From Daucus carota subsp. sativus (taxonomy: Eukaryota > Streptophyta > Magnoliopsida > Apiales > Apiaceae): a DNA stretch of 64,000 bases. Below are positions 35,548 to 46,298 of the stretch, one piece after another. The position numbers and the translations under genes are program-made. Within the stretch, counting starts at the first letter, position 1, and each line of letters starts with the position of its first letter. The stretch is taken from contig NC_030387.2 in the NCBI RefSeq assembly GCF_001625215.2, forward strand, positions 34,371,606 through 34,435,605. Reading direction: 5' to 3'. Below the pieces are notes generated by a model that ran no database searches, was not told the DNA's origin, and saw only the letters and a program-made list of their open reading frames with translations.

Positions 35548-38500
35548 TTACTTGCTTGCGGAAACTGGAAGGTAGACCCCCTCTGATGCCAACCAAATGT
35601 TATCAGGAAGTTTGTCTCGTACACCACAAACCTGCAGAATGTTCAAGTTTCAAAAACATCAACTATTAGACAGGGAACAAAAAAGCTGCTTCTGTTTACC
35701 ATGTGGCAATGTTTACAAAACAAAAGATATATTCTGTCAAAAGTACATAGTATCCAGCAAAAATACTGCTGATCTATTCGTCAGCTGACAATTGTAGATG
35801 CAGCCTCCAGTGTTGGATTTAAGTTGTGATATTTTGAAATACTATATAGTTTGAGGCTTTAATAAATTTATATTTATATAGGGTCACGCTTTATGGAGAA
35901 CACAAAAAATTGCCGTAAGAACAATTTTGTTCTGTTGCAAAACAATACAACACTGAAAACGTGAAAAATGTACAGTTGTATTGTTCTGCACTTATTAAAA
36001 GAGTGCAGAACTGTTCTCACAGTTCTCACAAATCTTAAATATAAATTGTTCTCACATGAATCTTATATGTATATACATATATATACACTCATCATTTTCT
36101 GTGATTGTGTTCTGTAAAAAAATATCTATAACCTATTATCTGTAATGAAAAGAAAACATATTAATTTATAAGTCTCTCTTCTAGACACCTTAAACCCCTT
36201 GAAAAAATCAGACTAGCTTTTGTGATCGGGTATGTACTGTATATGTAGATTGGTCCTATTTACAAGGAAATGTCATTTTAGACTTTTGACGTGGTAGATA
36301 GGTATTTGGGGATTGGGGGAAGGGAAGAGATGTTTAACCAATTAATACAATCTGTGTTCTGATCTAAAATGTGTTAGGCTTCAAATTTTAATCTTAATTA
36401 TTTATTGTAGAAGGAGAAGTATTTTTAGGAACCATGTAGTACTATCACATATAAATCTCACCTCTTGCTGACCCGCAATAATACGGTTGTATTTCTTGTT
36501 ATGGGTGTGCAGGTAGCCTCCAGTGTCCACGTGACGAAGCCGGATCTTTTGATCTTGCCTCCAGCTTTTCCCGCTTCCCTCAATTTCTAGTCTGAGGACA
36601 AAGTAGTTTCACAAGTAGGTTAGTTATTAACACTTAATTATTAAAAATATAAGCATCGATAATACCAAAAAAAGAAGAACATAAATCTCCACCTCCAGTA
36701 GTCACCAGTGTCAGAATTGCTATCATCTCCAAAGCAGCTCACCTGTACAGAGACGCCAAATTTTCCAAATTAAAAATTTATATATAAGAGATTTTAATTT
36801 CATATCTACTAGTGATGTTTTAAGACTACCAAACATACACAATGGTAAGCATCCTTTTTCTACTTTGTTTGACTTGAGAATCAAATGATCACGTCACATA
36901 TTTTTACAAGTTTAAACCAGATAAACTAAGTTTTGCATTCTCTATTGAATATTCCGATTCGAAGTGTATAATTTTTATAAGCAATCATCTGCTACTGCTA
37001 GGCTAGGTTACCATAATAAGAAAACTCAGACAGCGCACCAGTTACACACTATAATGAACTACTTGTCAAAATATCTATTACTTACCTATATTAAACACGC
37101 ACGCTGATAATTATTTCAACAATATTCTATTCATAATCAACTTTTAAGGCATGACATGAATATAATTATATATCAGCAAATAGACACACACATACACATA
37201 TAGAAAGTTAACAGCACATATGGAGCATGTCCAGTTCAATAACCTCCTGATTGCCCGAGATGGGGGACATGTGTAAGTGACTATGAAGCCATTTCCGGGT
37301 CCTCATATGCTGTAATCTGATGATAGTTCCACTTTTGATTGGCGCTCCTTGCTTTGCAGATGATTCCGGAATGCGCTTAACAGTCTGGAACATAACAGAA
37401 ATTCCAAAACTTAGTGACATAGTACAGATAACCTAACAATAAGGTATATCCAATAAGAAACACGTAGATAAACCTACCCAATAGCTATTGGCATCATCAA
37501 CATTTGGAAAACCGGTAACTGACTGCTGCCCACTGCCAGAACCATATGGCACCTCATGCGAGTGCAGTCGAAATCTTGTCTTCTCATGCATCAATTTTAT
37601 GACGGATCCATAAGTAATCTGCCAAGAAAAACAGCGATTAGAAGAGGTAACATACTTTTGCTCAACAAAACTCCATAATCGGTAAAAACAGATTTTTTTC
37701 TGAGACAGCCAAAGAGTATACTACAAACAAAAAATTTTGAGCATCTCAGCGATGCCACAATGCATCTATTAAGTATCAATACAATTTTGGTAACCCAACA
37801 CCACTTTAGGATCGGAGATACAAGATTACAAGGTGTCAAGGGTTTCTCAAATCTGGTCTCACATAAAGTAGTACGGACGATATGGTACATATTTAGCATA
37901 GAGCTGGTTTAGCTTAATACATATTAGATTGGGAATCCTCGCAAAGGTTGAAGCCCCGTCTTCTTATGCGCCAAACCCTATCTTCGTCATATTTAATTTA
38001 ATCTAATATATATTAAATTGGGAATAAACCCTATCTTGAATCTTCTTTAAATTTTCAAACTTGTTTATAATAATTTTCAAAGACAAATTTACTAATTTTC
38101 TAGTTTTACCCTAGTACATATTCTCGCTCCGCACTGCGCCACTTAATCAATTACAAATTTCTCTAATATTAAAGTAAACGAGCAACACAAATATAGAACA
38201 AAATAACAGTATTATCACCAATTTAGCGGGAAACATATACATTAATCTATTGGCATTGCCTGCCGCACTGGCAAACAATTACTTCAATTTCCATACGTAC
38301 AAAATTATAAATTAGGTCACGTTAACTAACATCATTCATAACTTACACAAGGTACATCTCACCTTCCATTCACTATATTACGATAAATACACGCAGAACA
38401 TAAACCAGTGCCACTCTACAAACTATATCAAGCATCAACATAACCGATCAATATACAGTTAAACCTCGATAAATGAAAATTCAACAAGCACATAACTTCA

Positions 38501-38712
38501 TCAAATAAATAACATTTTCATAGCAGTATGCATTTTTCAAAGCAAGAAACACAAATAATCTCGAAAAATGAATAAAATTTTCGTTAAATTCAACTGAATT
38601 TCGATACCTCAACGCCTTCGGAAACCGCAGCGGAGGCCGGATAATTAAATCCGTACTCAGAATCCAGAGAGAGAAACAGAAAAGCAGCAATGCCAAAGAA
38701 AGACAAAGCCAT
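35548..38712 (-). CDS. SDF2: SDF2-like MIR-domain protein (ER quality control)
   Basis: Stromal cell-derived factor 2-like protein, a lumenal ER protein needed in plants for folding of receptor kinases such as EFR, working with ERdj3B and BiP. Exons on the minus strand are 38712-38608, 37618-37478, 37384-37244, 36742-36693, 36591-36462 and 35631-35548, giving 216 aa (Arabidopsis about 218). A signal peptide starts MALSFFGIAAFLFLSL. Three MIR repeats follow: ITYGSVIKLMHEKTRFRLHS, SGTIIRLQHMRTRKWLHSH and KIRLRHVDTGGYLHTH. No ER-retention tetrapeptide ends the protein (...VSASK). The ATG at 38712 is the first ATG of the leader once the retrotransposon is removed. The leader is interrupted 159 bp upstream by a complete Copia element. 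Confidence 0.93.
35885..36070. repeat. AT-rich inverted-repeat patch in SDF2 intron 5
   Basis: Words such as GAACAATTTTGTTC and AGTGCAGAACTGTTCTCAC suggest a decayed foldback or MITE in the intron between exons 5 and 6. Ends and target duplication were not resolved. Confidence 0.35.
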
Positions 38713-38871
38713 GGCAAGCAAGAGCAAAATGAACCACGTCTGTTGCCAAAACGGATAGTCCGGATCCGAATCCGAAAGCGAATTAAGTCTTTCCCGGTAC
38801 ACAATTCGGGTCGAACCCGAATTCAAGCCCTGTCTGTTATGGTTCGATGGAGATGATGAAGACGAAGAAGT

Positions 38872-39122
38872 TGTTACCTTCCAGATAAACTAAGCTCATG
38901 GAGCGAATAGAGTAAAGAAAACTAAGAGAGAGAAAATATTCATTATGTAAAATGTGTATTACAACTGGTGAGAACGAGTAGTAGCTGTACAAATGTATTT
39001 ATAGACAACAGAGTCAACACTTTGACTCTAACAGAAACAGTTATGAAACTTAAGGGACTGTTTGGCTATAAGCTATTCTCAAGTTGTGCTTTAGCTCAGG
39101 CTTGACAGCTAATATGTCATTA
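38872..39122 (-). repeat. 3' LTR of the Copia element
   Basis: 251-bp long terminal repeat, identical to 44082-44332. In element orientation it starts TAATGACATATTAGC and ends GGAAGGTAACA. The polyprotein stop codon lies inside it. Confidence 0.95.
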
Positions 39123-42100
39123 GCCCCCCCTTCGACTGACACGCCAGATAATAACACCATATTGGCTTTGTTCTCTGAATGACTATCCTTGAGTATATTC
39201 TCTGGATCCTTCAATGTACTTGGTGGAAATCTGAGACCAAGTTGATGACAGCATGACCAGTGTAACACTCTGCCTAATCCTTTTGTCAAAATGTCTGCAT
39301 AATTGTCCTTGGAAGCAATTTGTGTGACTGTGACCAAACCAGATTGTACCTTTTCTCGAATGAAATGACAATCCATTTCAATGTGTTTAGTCCTAGCATG
39401 ATAGACCGGATTTGCTGTAAGATCTATTGCTGACTTATTGTCACAGAATAAAGGCACTGCTCCTGGAATTTGCAGTCCTAAATCATTCAACAATCCTTTC
39501 AACCAAATGACCTCACAGGATGCATCAGCTAACGCTCGATATTCCGCCTCTGCTGTGCTACGAGATGTAACTGATTGTTTCTTGGCTCTCCAAGAGACTG
39601 CCACTGGTCCTAGCAGAAAACTGTAACCACCAACAGACCTTCGATCATTTGGATCTCCTCCCCAATCACTGTCACTGTAACCCTTTAGCTGCAATGAATT
39701 GTTTGCAGGGAAAAACAGACCATGGTTCATTGTGCACTTCAGATACCTGAGCACTCTTTGTGCTGCCTGCAAGTGTTTAACTCGAGGAGCATGTAAGAAT
39801 TGACTAAGCAATTGTACTGAAAATGAAATATCAGGTCTTGATGAGGTCAAATACAACAATTTTCCAACCCAAGCTCTATAGACTGAAGCATTTGGTATGA
39901 GATCACCTGACATATCATTGTCAAATAACTTGACCTGAGGATCTAATGGTACAGAAAGAGGCTTACAGTCTAACATGTCTGCTGACTTCAGTAAATCTTT
40001 GACAAATTTCGGCTGACTTAGCAGTATACCAGTGTTATCTCTGTGCACTTCCAGACCAAGATAATACTTTATTTTCCCCAAATCCTTGATGCTGAACTTT
40101 TTATCCAGTAAAGTTTTAACAGACTGAATAAGTGACATGTCATTTCCTGATAACAAAATGTCATCCACATATATGACAGCTGCCACAAAAGATGAGCCTG
40201 ACTTAAAAGTGAGCAGAGAATAATCATGTAGAGACTGCTTATATCCAGCATCCACTAAAGTAGTGGTTAACTTGGAAAACCACTGTCTTGAGGCTTGTCT
40301 TAAACCATATATGGACTTATTCAATCTGCAAACAAGTGTGGGATCACTGACTTTGTAACCCATAGGTAATTGCATATAAACCTCTTCATCTAAATCCCCA
40401 TGTAAAAACGCATTGTTAACATCCAATTGTTCCACAAACCAGTTATTTGCAGCTGCAATAGCCAGTAAACTTCTTACTGTTACCATTTTCACCACTGGTG
40501 CAAAGGTATCATGGAAATCAATCCCTTCTAATTGAGTGAAACCCTTTGCAACTAATCGGGCTTTGTACCTGTCAATTTCCCCATTTGGCTTTGTTTTGAT
40601 CCTATAAACCCACTTACAAGCAACAGTTGTCTTTCCTGGTGGCAAATGAACAAGAGTCCAGGTATTGTTGTTTTCCAAAGCAACCAACTCTTTATCCATG
40701 GCCTCAACCCATAAAGGATCCTTAGCAGCTTGATGGTAAAAATTAGGCTCAAAAGTGGAATTAGAGTAAGCTAAGAAAGCCTGCTGATCAGTGTCAAAAA
40801 CTGAATGAGACAAGGCCAAATTAAAAGAATCCATTTCAGCAAAATCATAGCAGTGTGCAAAAGCAGCATTTGGAGCATGACTGGAACTTGGAACTTGATA
40901 ATCTGTCCACCAAGTAGGTCTTGCCTTCTGTCTAGTGGACTGCCTTACTATTGGCAAAGGGGAAGCTGACTCATGTGGAGCATCACAAGTGTCTGTGTCT
41001 CCTAAATCAAAACTGGATGTGGAAGGAGAATTTGTAGGTTGAAAATTCTCAATAACAGGAGAATGATCTGAGGACAGAACAGGTGACTGAACTGGTGTGC
41101 TTGAAGCACTGGGAGTAAAAGACTGAGAAGTAGTTGAAGTCTCAGGTGTGACAGAAGATGCCTTGAGCCAATTTAAAAAATCATAGGAATTGACAGATGT
41201 AGTATGTGACTCAGAAGGATTATGAGTAACAGGTTTTTGATGATATGGAAATATATCCTCAAAAAATTTGACATGTCGACTGACAAAAATGGAGTGATTG
41301 TCAAGTCTAAGCAATTTATATCCTTTGGTCAAATGTGGATAACCTAAGAATACACATTGAACAGCCCTGGAAGCTAACTTGTCAGTAGGATGCACTGAAG
41401 CATAGGCTAGACATCCAAAAGCCTTAAGACCATTGTAATCAGGTTTGGTCTTGAAAAGCATCTCATAAGGAGTTTTCTGTTTTAATACTGGTGTAGGCAG
41501 TAGGTTTATGATGTGTGTAGCAGTGAGCAGACACTCCCCCCAGTACTTAACAGGTAATCCTGCCTGAAATCTTAAAGCTCTTGCTACTTCTAGTAAGTGT
41601 TTGTGCTTACGCTCTACCCTTGCATTTTGTTGAGGTGTATGTGTGCAAGAAGTTTGATGAAGTATACCAGAATGAGCAAACAAATGCTTGAAATTATGAT
41701 TGATAAACTCACTGCCATTATCTGACCTCACAGTTTTAACAGATTTGCTAAACTGATTAGAAACATAAGACAAGAAGTTTTTGAAATTGTGAAAAACATC
41801 TTGCTTACTATTCATAAGAATTGTCCATGTGGCTCTACTATGATCATCCACAATGGTAAGAAAGTATTTACTACCAGATGTAGTAGCCACATGATACGGC
41901 CCCCAAACATCAATATGTAGCAAAGAAAAAATCTCATTAGCATGAGAGTCACTAGCTTTAGGAAAAGGAAGTAGTGTTTGTTTAGCACAAGGACAGATAG
42001 GACAAACTCCAGGATTACACACAGGTAGTTTACCAATACAAGAAATATGTTCTAACACATGAAAAGGTGCATGACCTAATCTTAAGTGCCACATCTTAAC

Positions 42101-43756
42101 ATGAGATGTATCTGAAATTACAGAATGAGAAAAACTGAGATTCTTTATAGGTTGTGAAGAACTGATCATATCAGTAGAAGGAGATGCAACTGGAAGAGGA
42201 GTGGATTGTGAGAAGTAATATAAGCCTCCTTGTTCAGTACCAGCTGCCAGAGTTTTCACCTGGTTCTGGTCCTGAAACAGACATTTTCCAGCAGAAAACA
42301 AAACAACACACTTAGATTCCTGAGATAATTTGCTAACTGATAACAAATTACAGTTAAACTCAGGAATTAGAAGCACATTGTGAAGAGTAATGGCTGATGA
42401 CAATCTAACAGTGCCTAATTGATTGACAGCTATGACTTGACTATTTGGTAAGGCTACATGAAAAGGTTTTGAAGGGGTAAAAATGTTAGTCATGAGTTGT
42501 TTATCACAACACATATGATTAGATGCTCCCGTATCAATGATCCATATGTGCTGTAATTTTTGCGGTATGTAAGATAGCATGGTATAAGCCAAACCTGCTA
42601 TGCTTGAGATGTGATCCTCAGGTGTGGAAATGGTTGCAGGAGCAGAGTTCTTTGACATCATCTGCATTAACACATTAACCTGATGCTGCAGCTGATCCAT
42701 ACTGGTACTGTTGGAAGTAGAACCAATCTGTGCATCTGGTTTTCCTGGATTAGCCTGAACCTGCATTGCCTGGGATTTAACACCTTGTTGATTGAAAGGC
42801 TTTCCCCTTCCTCTGCCTTTAGGTGGATATCCAATTAATTTGAAACAATTCTCCTTAAGATGTCCTTCTTTGAGACAATAAGTGCACTTCAAAGTTTTCT
42901 TGGAACCTCCTTCAACTGCATTGTTCTGAAATTTTGCAGTATTGTTGGTGTTCTTGGTTGAAGCCAGAAATGAAACAGAATTGATGCCAGCATTGTGTCT
43001 CTGTTTTTCTTCTTGTTTCACTAGTGAATAAGCCTGAGTAGTAGAAGGTAGAGGATTCATCATTAAAATTTGACTCCTGGCAGATGTGAAACTGTCATTG
43101 AGTCCCATCAAGAACTGTAGAAGCCTCTTCCTCTGATCTCTGTCTTCTTGTTGTTTATGTGTTTCACATTTGTTGACACACTTAATGATAGGCTCAAGTG
43201 CATTATACTCATCCCACAGATTCTTCAGCTTGTGATAATACAACTCAACTGACAGATCTCCTTGTACAAGAGTATGAGTCTCTTTTAACACTTGATACAC
43301 TCGATGTCCATCAATACTAGAAAACTGATCTGTTAATTCATCCCAAACATCCTTGGCTGAATGCACAAAATCCATTCCATCACTTATCTCATCAGACACA
43401 GTGTTAAGAATCCAGCTGATAACCATATCATTAACCCTATCCCATTGAGATCTTAACATAGATCCTTCTTCAGGACGAGGCACAGATCCATCAATTATTC
43501 CTAACTTGTGTTTGGCTGACAAGGCAATAGTAAGTGACCTTTTCCAAGGTCCAAAGTTCTCAGAGCCTGTTAACTTCTTAGTGATAAGAATTAATCCAGG
43601 ATGATCAATGTTTTGCAGGTACAGAGGATGTAAATTCGAGGTCATCGGAATTTCTTCTTCCTCTTCTGCATTATTAGCATTGGAACTCTCTCCAATATGT
43701 GTGTTATTTGCATTATTTGCATTCATAACCACATGTGCATAAGTGTTTTTCACCAT
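39050..43756 (-). CDS. Copia gag-pol polyprotein
   Basis: Single open frame of 1568 codons with Ty1/Copia order. It has a UBN2-type gag (about residues 40-250), a CCHC zinc knuckle (291-304, CX2CX4HX4C) and an aspartic protease with DTGAS at 408-412. A GAG-pre-integrase segment has MWHLRLGH near 555. The integrase core has the D616, D679, E715 triad. Reverse transcriptase follows with the YVDD box, then RNase H with DSDWGGD and TKHIEMDCHFIREK. All catalytic signatures visible are intact and there is no frameshift. The last about 24 codons run through the polypurine tract into the 3' LTR. The start at 43756 is an ATG about 310 bp downstream of the primer-binding site. Nothing suggests an envelope gene. 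Confidence 0.95.
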   Translation of the reverse strand: MVKNTYAHVVMNANNANNTHIGESSNANNAEEEEEIPMTSNLHPLYLQNIDHPGLILITKKLTGSENFGPWKRSLTIALSAKHKLGIIDGSVPRPEEGSMLRSQWDRVNDMVISWILNTVSDEISDGMDFVHSAKDVWDELTDQFSSIDGHRVYQVLKETHTLVQGDLSVELYYHKLKNLWDEYNALEPIIKCVNKCETHKQQEDRDQRKRLLQFLMGLNDSFTSARSQILMMNPLPSTTQAYSLVKQEEKQRHNAGINSVSFLASTKNTNNTAKFQNNAVEGGSKKTLKCTYCLKEGHLKENCFKLIGYPPKGRGRGKPFNQQGVKSQAMQVQANPGKPDAQIGSTSNSTSMDQLQHQVNVLMQMMSKNSAPATISTPEDHISSIAGLAYTMLSYIPQKLQHIWIIDTGASNHMCCDKQLMTNIFTPSKPFHVALPNSQVIAVNQLGTVRLSSAITLHNVLLIPEFNCNLLSVSKLSQESKCVVLFSAGKCLFQDQNQVKTLAAGTEQGGLYYFSQSTPLPVASPSTDMISSSQPIKNLSFSHSVISDTSHVKMWHLRLGHAPFHVLEHISCIGKLPVCNPGVCPICPCAKQTLLPFPKASDSHANEIFSLLHIDVWGPYHVATTSGSKYFLTIVDDHSRATWTILMNSKQDVFHNFKNFLSYVSNQFSKSVKTVRSDNGSEFINHNFKHLFAHSGILHQTSCTHTPQQNARVERKHKHLLEVARALRFQAGLPVKYWGECLLTATHIINLLPTPVLKQKTPYEMLFKTKPDYNGLKAFGCLAYASVHPTDKLASRAVQCVFLGYPHLTKGYKLLRLDNHSIFVSRHVKFFEDIFPYHQKPVTHNPSESHTTSVNSYDFLNWLKASSVTPETSTTSQSFTPSASSTPVQSPVLSSDHSPVIENFQPTNSPSTSSFDLGDTDTCDAPHESASPLPIVRQSTRQKARPTWWTDYQVPSSSHAPNAAFAHCYDFAEMDSFNLALSHSVFDTDQQAFLAYSNSTFEPNFYHQAAKDPLWVEAMDKELVALENNNTWTLVHLPPGKTTVACKWVYRIKTKPNGEIDRYKARLVAKGFTQLEGIDFHDTFAPVVKMVTVRSLLAIAAANNWFVEQLDVNNAFLHGDLDEEVYMQLPMGYKVSDPTLVCRLNKSIYGLRQASRQWFSKLTTTLVDAGYKQSLHDYSLLTFKSGSSFVAAVIYVDDILLSGNDMSLIQSVKTLLDKKFSIKDLGKIKYYLGLEVHRDNTGILLSQPKFVKDLLKSADMLDCKPLSVPLDPQVKLFDNDMSGDLIPNASVYRAWVGKLLYLTSSRPDISFSVQLLSQFLHAPRVKHLQAAQRVLRYLKCTMNHGLFFPANNSLQLKGYSDSDWGGDPNDRRSVGGYSFLLGPVAVSWRAKKQSVTSRSTAEAEYRALADASCEVIWLKGLLNDLGLQIPGAVPLFCDNKSAIDLTANPVYHARTKHIEMDCHFIREKVQSGLVTVTQIASKDNYADILTKGLGRVLHWSCCHQLGLRFPPSTLKDPENILKDSHSENKANMVLLSGVSVEGGANDILAVKPELKHNLRIAYSQTVP

Positions 43757-44081
43757 TTCTTGAAATTACAATCAAGAACTGAACATCCAATTAAAGAACA
43801 AGAAACTGTACGGAACAACCACAAATCACTTCGTAACAACAGGATCGCAACAATCACAATCACAATCACAATCACTAACACAATCCAATTCAACTCGATG
43901 CTTAAGCAGAATCGATCTTAACAAGCAACGCAAACACAGAAATCAACCACAAACAGAAGTAATCTACTCAATTATCCATGAAACAGTCGAATCGATCTGG
44001 AAAAGATTAGTAAACTTACGATCTGGAAGTAGAATAAGCAGCGGAAATCGATAAATCTTCAAGATCAAAGCTCTGATACCA

Positions 44082-44332
44082 TGTTACCTTCCAGATAAAC
44101 TAAGCTCATGGAGCGAATAGAGTAAAGAAAACTAAGAGAGAGAAAATATTCATTATGTAAAATGTGTATTACAACTGGTGAGAACGAGTAGTAGCTGTAC
44201 AAATGTATTTATAGACAACAGAGTCAACACTTTGACTCTAACAGAAACAGTTATGAAACTTAAGGGACTGTTTGGCTATAAGCTATTCTCAAGTTGTGCT
44301 TTAGCTCAGGCTTGACAGCTAATATGTCATTA
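44082..44332 (-). repeat. 5' LTR of the Copia element
   Basis: 251-bp repeat identical to the one at 38872-39122. In minus orientation it is followed immediately by the primer-binding site. It should contain the element's promoter. Confidence 0.95.
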
Positions 44333-44337
44333 GAAGT

Positions 44338-44526
44338 GGATTGTGATTTTCGACGAGAGAGATTAGTTTGCTGTTTTTGAGCTGAAGAAGCCACGGTGGA
44401 GGGTTGCGGGTCGGATCTTCCGGCTGGAGATCCGAACTCACTCCGGTTTAATAGTCCGACGGGTGTTGATGCGAGAGAGATGGGAGAGAGAGAGAGATGT
44501 TTGTATTGACGAGTGAGAGGGAGTGT
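44338..44526 (-). promoter_or_regulatory. Displaced SDF2 leader/promoter segment
   Basis: Minus-strand DNA contiguous with the SDF2 leader before insertion (joined at GAAGT). It has a CT-rich tract at about 44481-44497 typical of plant core promoters or leaders. No ATG occurs on the minus strand from here to the SDF2 start, apart from the transposon. Its frame with the SDF2 coding region is open back to a TAG near 44527. Confidence 0.55.
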
Positions 44527-46298
44527 AGACTAGACTATAGACTAGTATAAAAAGTCAAGGTCGTATGCCACGTCATTTCTGTGGGTTTTACTAATCGGAT
44601 TATTACACGTGGACTTCAGGTGTGCTTCTATATCCGACCTGGATTTATTTTTATTTGTTGCCAACTTAACAAAAAAAAAAGCGACAAATAAAAATAAGAA
44701 CTTATTTTGAAAATATGAAAAGGGCATTTTAAAGAGGTTAGCCGGTGGTTTTAGTTAATGGTATATAATTTTGAATCAGATGTGTTATTATTTCTAATTA
44801 TATGAATATTATGAGATATATTAATTTAACGTGTTGAATATATGAATTTTGGACGAGTTGCTCAAATATGCTGAATATTGTAGACTTACAAATATAGCCA
44901 ACCAAACATGGTTGACTATATTTTTTGCTACGGAGAGAGATGGAGTTCTAAATTTTTTAAATAATCTTTAAAAATGACATTTGGATACCAAATACACGTC
45001 ATATGGATAATTTTAGCTAAGAGTTTTATCATTGGAGATAGAGCATCTCCGAAGAGAACATGTATAATGGTTGGCTATATTGATTGCCTAAGTTCATTAT
45101 ATAAATTTTTGCTAAGGGGACATGTATATGCTGATTATCTATAATTGTGCTTGTGTAAAATCAAACCTAAGGGCTCACTTGGTTCGACGAATATAGCCAA
45201 TCAAACATGAATGGCTATATTTTTTTGCTAAGGGGTGGAGGGTTGGAGTTGCATACTTTTTAAATAATCTCTGTAAGTGTCATCAAGATGCCAAATAAAC
45301 AATTTTAGCTAAGGGTTTTTGGAGATGGAGATGCTCTTACTGATACAGAGTCAACACCAAATTGATTTTCATCTCATACTAGAGTTTGTAGTTTTGAGAG
45401 TCGACCTCCAGAATTAGGATTCTGATCGCCACTTCTTCGCTATTCAACCTTCATCCTTTTTATTGATTTATCATATTCGCTCTTTCATCTTTTATCCTAT
45501 TTATCAAATTTATTAATAAAATCAAGATCTAACCCCTTTTGGTTGAGTTCTTGTTGGGTACATCGTCATCAAGGTTGTTAGTCACGCACATCGTTTTGGG
45601 ATGTTTATGTTTTTTTGATATTTTTGTGTGTGTTGTTATGGGTTTCCGTAATATTTCGAAGAAGGACTTCATGATGCTTTGGATGGTCCGTACGACTTGC
45701 ATCAAATATGGCACGATTGTGAATATTGCAAGATCTCACTCATCCAATATCAATTGATGTAACTGATAGTTGTGAACATTGGACTACAAATGATACTTAT
45801 GTGAAGGTTAGTTGCGATGCTACTATGTTCACAACTGATGTATGCTGGATTGCACGAGATTTGATTGTAATACTTTCTAGATTAAAGAATTTTAATATTC
45901 TATATGTTAAGTAATCTGAAAACAAAGCTGCTTCAATTTGAACCTCAGTGTAAGAGACAATTTTGATAAAAAGTAACTTCATATAATTATCATAAGATAA
46001 TAATTTCATCTTTAATTTGTCAATAATAAATGTTTTTTTTGAAGGCACTCTTTATCCCTTAAGTTTTCCCAATAAAGTTTAATTTCACAGGGTTTTAATA
46101 AGACTTTTTTTTAGCGGGTTGTAATTTTAGACATCAAAGATGATATTGTTTAAATATATCTTCATTATGGAAAAAATTCTCACAAGTTATGTGGTTTGAT
46201 ATTAGAAATATATTTCAATATCATAATACCTCATATATATGTATATAGCAACAACAACAACACAAAAAAATATTTAGAATTACTTGTTTTATAATTAT
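44527..46298. other. Intergenic with diverged direct repeat and LINE fragment
   Basis: A segment with AATATAGCCAAYCAAACATG, GGCTATATTTTTTTGCTA and TTTTAAATAATCT occurs at about 44892-45050 and again at about 45187-45335. Near the right copy is GGAGATGGAGATGCTCTTA, a MITE-like terminus. At about 45770-45885 (+) the translation YVKVSCDATMF...CWIARD resembles the plant LINE-type RNase H (RVT_3) domain, a short remnant. No host gene was recognised. Confidence 0.5.

Larger units (their letters stand above)
38867..44337 (-). mobile_element. Complete Copia LTR retrotransposon in the SDF2 leader
   Basis: Element 38872-44332 is flanked by the 5-bp duplication GAAGT (38867-38871 and 44333-44337). Its 5' LTR is 44332-44082 and its 3' LTR 39122-38872 (minus orientation). 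Both are 251 bp and identical by eye. The primer-binding site TGGTATCAGAGC is at 44081-44070, directly after the 5' LTR. A polypurine tract (GAAGGGGGGGC) is at 39133-39123, directly before the 3' LTR. One uninterrupted gag-pol frame lies between. It has the same orientation as SDF2. Identical LTRs and an open frame indicate a very recent, possibly still mobile copy. Confidence 0.96.
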
